From Microbacteriaceae bacterium (GTDB taxonomy: Bacteria > Actinomycetota > Actinomycetes > Actinomycetales > Microbacteriaceae), in contig CANGJO010000042.1 in NCBI GenBank assembly GCA_947454285.1, positions 1 to 8,088 on the forward strand: a DNA stretch of 8,088 nucleotides, written 5' to 3'. Shown piece after piece: positions 6,583 through 8,088 of this stretch. The notes beneath the pieces were generated by a model that worked only from the letters and a program-made list of their open reading frames with translations, ran no database searches and had not been told where the DNA came from. Within the stretch, counting starts at the first letter, position 1; each line of letters begins with the position of its first letter. A program made the position numbers and the translations under genes.

Positions 6583-6780
6583 TTGAGGGAAAATTCAACA
6601 ACGCAAGCAGCAGTCATCCGGGCGTCAAAAAATTAGATAAATCTAAGAATTGATTAATTTGCCAGATTAGGCTTCCTGAGTTGTCAAACTCACTTCCTAA
6701 AGGATACCCGCCGACGCCCAGTAATGCAAAGGGAAAGTCGCGGGACGCGGGCACTGGGGTTGCCGTTGTAACCTTTATCC
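6583..6780. promoter_or_regulatory. Divergent intergenic region between tRNA-Trp and the aminotransferase
   Basis: I see no supportable gene here. It must hold promoters for both directions. The AT-rich core contains an inverted repeat TTAGAT-AA-ATCTAA (6633-6646). Within it the minus strand reads TCTAAT (6637-6632), a 5/6 match to the -10 consensus about 50 bases before the tRNA, but without a recognisable -35. Minus-strand TTGACA (6687-6682) is a perfect -35 but has no good -10 at 16-18 bases (TGGCAA at 17). GAGTT (6678-6682) and AACTC (6687-6691) form a small inverted repeat around it. Promoter assignments here are weak. Confidence -1.
6769..6774 (+). promoter_or_regulatory. Candidate -10 box for leaderless aminotransferase mRNA
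   Basis: TAACCT fits the TAnnnT pattern of actinobacterial -10 boxes and ends 6 bases before the ATG at 6781. Transcription would then begin at or next to the start codon. No Shine-Dalgarno is visible in the 15 bases before the ATG, which agrees with a leaderless message. No clear -35 is seen. Confidence -1.
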
Positions 6781-7980
6781 ATGCCTGAATTCCCACGTAT
6801 CTCAAAGCGCATTGGCGCGATCGCCGAATCTGCGACCCTAAAGGTAGACGCCAAGGCCAAGGCCCTTCAGGCAGCCGGTCGCCCAGTCATCTCTTATGCA
6901 GCTGGCGAGCCAGACTTTGCCACCCCGGCGCACATCGTTGAGGCGGCCGCAATTGCCGTTCGAGACCCTAAAAACCACCGATACACCCCGGCCGTGGGCC
7001 TTCCAGACCTGCGCGAGGCCATTGCCCACAAGACCAAGGTTGATTCCGGCACCGATATCACCGCGGCTCAGGTTGTGGTGACCAACGGCGGTAAGCAGGC
7101 CGTTTATCAGGCGTTCGCCACCATTGTGGACCCGGGCGACGAGATTTTGATGCCAACCCCGTTCTGGACCACCTACCCGGAGGCCATTCGTTTGGCTGGC
7201 GGTGTTCCGGTTGAGGTTTTCGCCGGTGCCGACCAGAACTACAAGGTGACCGTGGCTCAGCTTGAGGCGGCCCGCACCCCTCGTTCAAAAGTGCTGCTTT
7301 TTGTTTCACCTTCTAACCCAACCGGTTCGGTTTACACCCGCGAAGAGACTGAGGCAATTGGTCGCTGGGCCTACGAAAACGGTCTTTGGGTAATCACCGA
7401 TGAGATCTACCAGAACCTGACTTACGACGGCCTAAAAGCTGTTTCAATCACTGAGGCAGTGCCTGAGCTAATCGACCGCACCATCTTGGTGAACGGTGTT
7501 GCTAAGACTTACGCAATGACCGGTTGGCGTTTGGGCTGGATGGCTGGCCCACTTGACGCAATGAAGGCTGCCGGAAACTTGCAGTCACACTTGTCTTCAA
7601 ACGTTTCAAACATTTCACAGAAGGCAGCGCTGGCTGCGTTGACCGGCCCACAGGACGAAGTGATTGCAATGCGCGATGCATTTGATCGCCGTCGCAAGGT
7701 TGCAGTTGCGGAGCTAAACAAGATTGCCGGATGGAATGCGCCAATGCCTCAGGGTGCTTTTTATGTTTACTCTGACGTGACCGGATTGCTTGGTCGCGAG
7801 TGGGGTGGCAAGACCATCAACACTTCGCTAGAACTTTGCGATTACATTCTTGATGCTGCCGAGGTTGCACTGGTACCTGGTGAAGCTTTTGGTCCGTCAG
7901 GTTACGTGCGATTGTCATACGCGCTTGGTGATGCTCCGCTGCTTGACGGAATTCAGCGTTTGCAAAAACTATTTGGCTAA
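6781..7980 (+). CDS. Class I PLP-dependent aminotransferase, aspartate aminotransferase type
   Basis: This 399-residue protein would transfer an amino group between aspartate (or a similar amino acid) and 2-oxoglutarate, linking amino-acid synthesis to the TCA cycle. Visible fold type I features are AAGEPDF (40-46), HRYTPAVGLPDLREAIA (66-82), TNGGKQAVYQ (101-110) in the phosphate-binding region, SPSNPTGS (176-183) with N179, TDEIYQ with D207 and Y210, VAKTYAMTGWRLGW (240-253) with the Schiff-base lysine K242 and R250, and GYVRLSYA with R377, the usual carboxylate-binding arginine. The family is bacterial aspartate aminotransferase subgroup I-beta; exact specificity is not certain. It is divergent from tRNA-Trp, has no ribosome site and a probable leaderless start, and its TAA overlaps the stop of convergent murB by 4 bases. 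Confidence -1.
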   Translation: MPEFPRISKRIGAIAESATLKVDAKAKALQAAGRPVISYAAGEPDFATPAHIVEAAAIAVRDPKNHRYTPAVGLPDLREAIAHKTKVDSGTDITAAQVVVTNGGKQAVYQAFATIVDPGDEILMPTPFWTTYPEAIRLAGGVPVEVFAGADQNYKVTVAQLEAARTPRSKVLLFVSPSNPTGSVYTREETEAIGRWAYENGLWVITDEIYQNLTYDGLKAVSITEAVPELIDRTILVNGVAKTYAMTGWRLGWMAGPLDAMKAAGNLQSHLSSNVSNISQKAALAALTGPQDEVIAMRDAFDRRRKVAVAELNKIAGWNAPMPQGAFYVYSDVTGLLGREWGGKTINTSLELCDYILDAAEVALVPGEAFGPSGYVRLSYALGDAPLLDGIQRLQKLFG

Positions 7981-8088
7981 AAGCCAATCATGTTTGGTTC
8001 CGGCACAAGGTTGATGCCGAACTTATTTGACACGCGCACCTGAACGTATTCGGCAAGCTGCAAAATTTCTTTTGCGGTTGCTCCCCCG
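7977..8088 (-). CDS. murB: UDP-N-acetylmuramate dehydrogenase (C-terminal fragment)
   Basis: Only the last 36 codons and the stop TAG (7979-7977) are present; the gene continues past the right edge. The visible protein reads GATAKEILQLAEYVQVRV and then SNKFGINLVPEPNMIGF. This matches the MurB C-terminal domain, where a helix with V..RV is followed by FGI.L.PE...IG at the very end. MurB reduces UDP-GlcNAc-enolpyruvate to UDP-N-acetylmuramate in the cytoplasm, an early peptidoglycan step. Its last four bases are shared with the end of the aminotransferase gene on the other strand, so there is no room for a separate terminator. Confidence -1.
   Translation of the reverse strand, partial: GGATAKEILQLAEYVQVRVSNKFGINLVPEPNMIGF

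Noticed and set aside
6614..6805. Minus-strand open frame of about 63 codons in the intergenic region
   Set aside because: It has no ribosome site, runs from inside the aminotransferase gene through the likely promoters, and its product looks like no known protein.
1..8088. CRISPR array, toxin-antitoxin pair, defence system or prophage genes
   Set aside because: No regularly spaced repeats, no phage or defence protein families and no integrase were found on either strand. The helicase at the left edge belongs to a broadly conserved chromosomal family and has no defence neighbours in view.

Overview
The window looks like chromosomal DNA from a small-genome actinobacterium, most likely of the Microbacteriaceae (freshwater Luna-type relatives would fit). 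Three things point there: the order tRNA-Trp / secE / nusG / rplK / rplA beside a class I aminotransferase and murB, a NusG with a long acidic N-terminal extension, and a RecB-like nuclease/helicase of the TM0106 type. GC is moderate for the phylum. This taxonomic reading is inference from gene content, not from a search.

Layout from left to right. (1) The C-terminal SF1 helicase part of a large nuclease/helicase on the + strand, open at the left edge. (2) A minus-strand pair, a PLP-dependent Orn/Lys/Arg-type decarboxylase followed after 5 bases by an MFS exporter. The exporter gene runs 38 bases into the 3' end of the helicase gene. (3) A terminator-like hairpin and a probable decarboxylase promoter packed head to tail. 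(4) The minus-strand cluster tRNA-Trp, secE, nusG, rplK, rplA, covering Sec translocation, transcription elongation and the ribosomal L11/L1 proteins. An RNA structure between rplK and rplA resembles the L1-binding site of 23S rRNA. (5) A divergent intergenic region of about 200 bases. (6) A + strand aspartate-type aminotransferase that appears to be leaderless. Its stop codon overlaps the stop of a minus-strand murB, of which only the last 36 codons are present.

Most of the window is ordinary housekeeping sequence, and I see no CRISPR array, transposase, integrase, toxin-antitoxin pair or defence cassette. The most unusual structure is a 45-base direct repeat (a perfect 22-base block plus a diverged 23-base block) at 1203-1247 and 2504-2548. 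It means the last 14 codons and stop of the MFS gene are a degenerate copy of the last 14 codons and stop of the decarboxylase gene. The same 22 bases also encode the last codons and stop of the helicase on the other strand. The simplest reading is that the decarboxylase and helicase genes once converged and overlapped, and that the 1301-base MFS unit was inserted between them with duplication of the shared 3' end.
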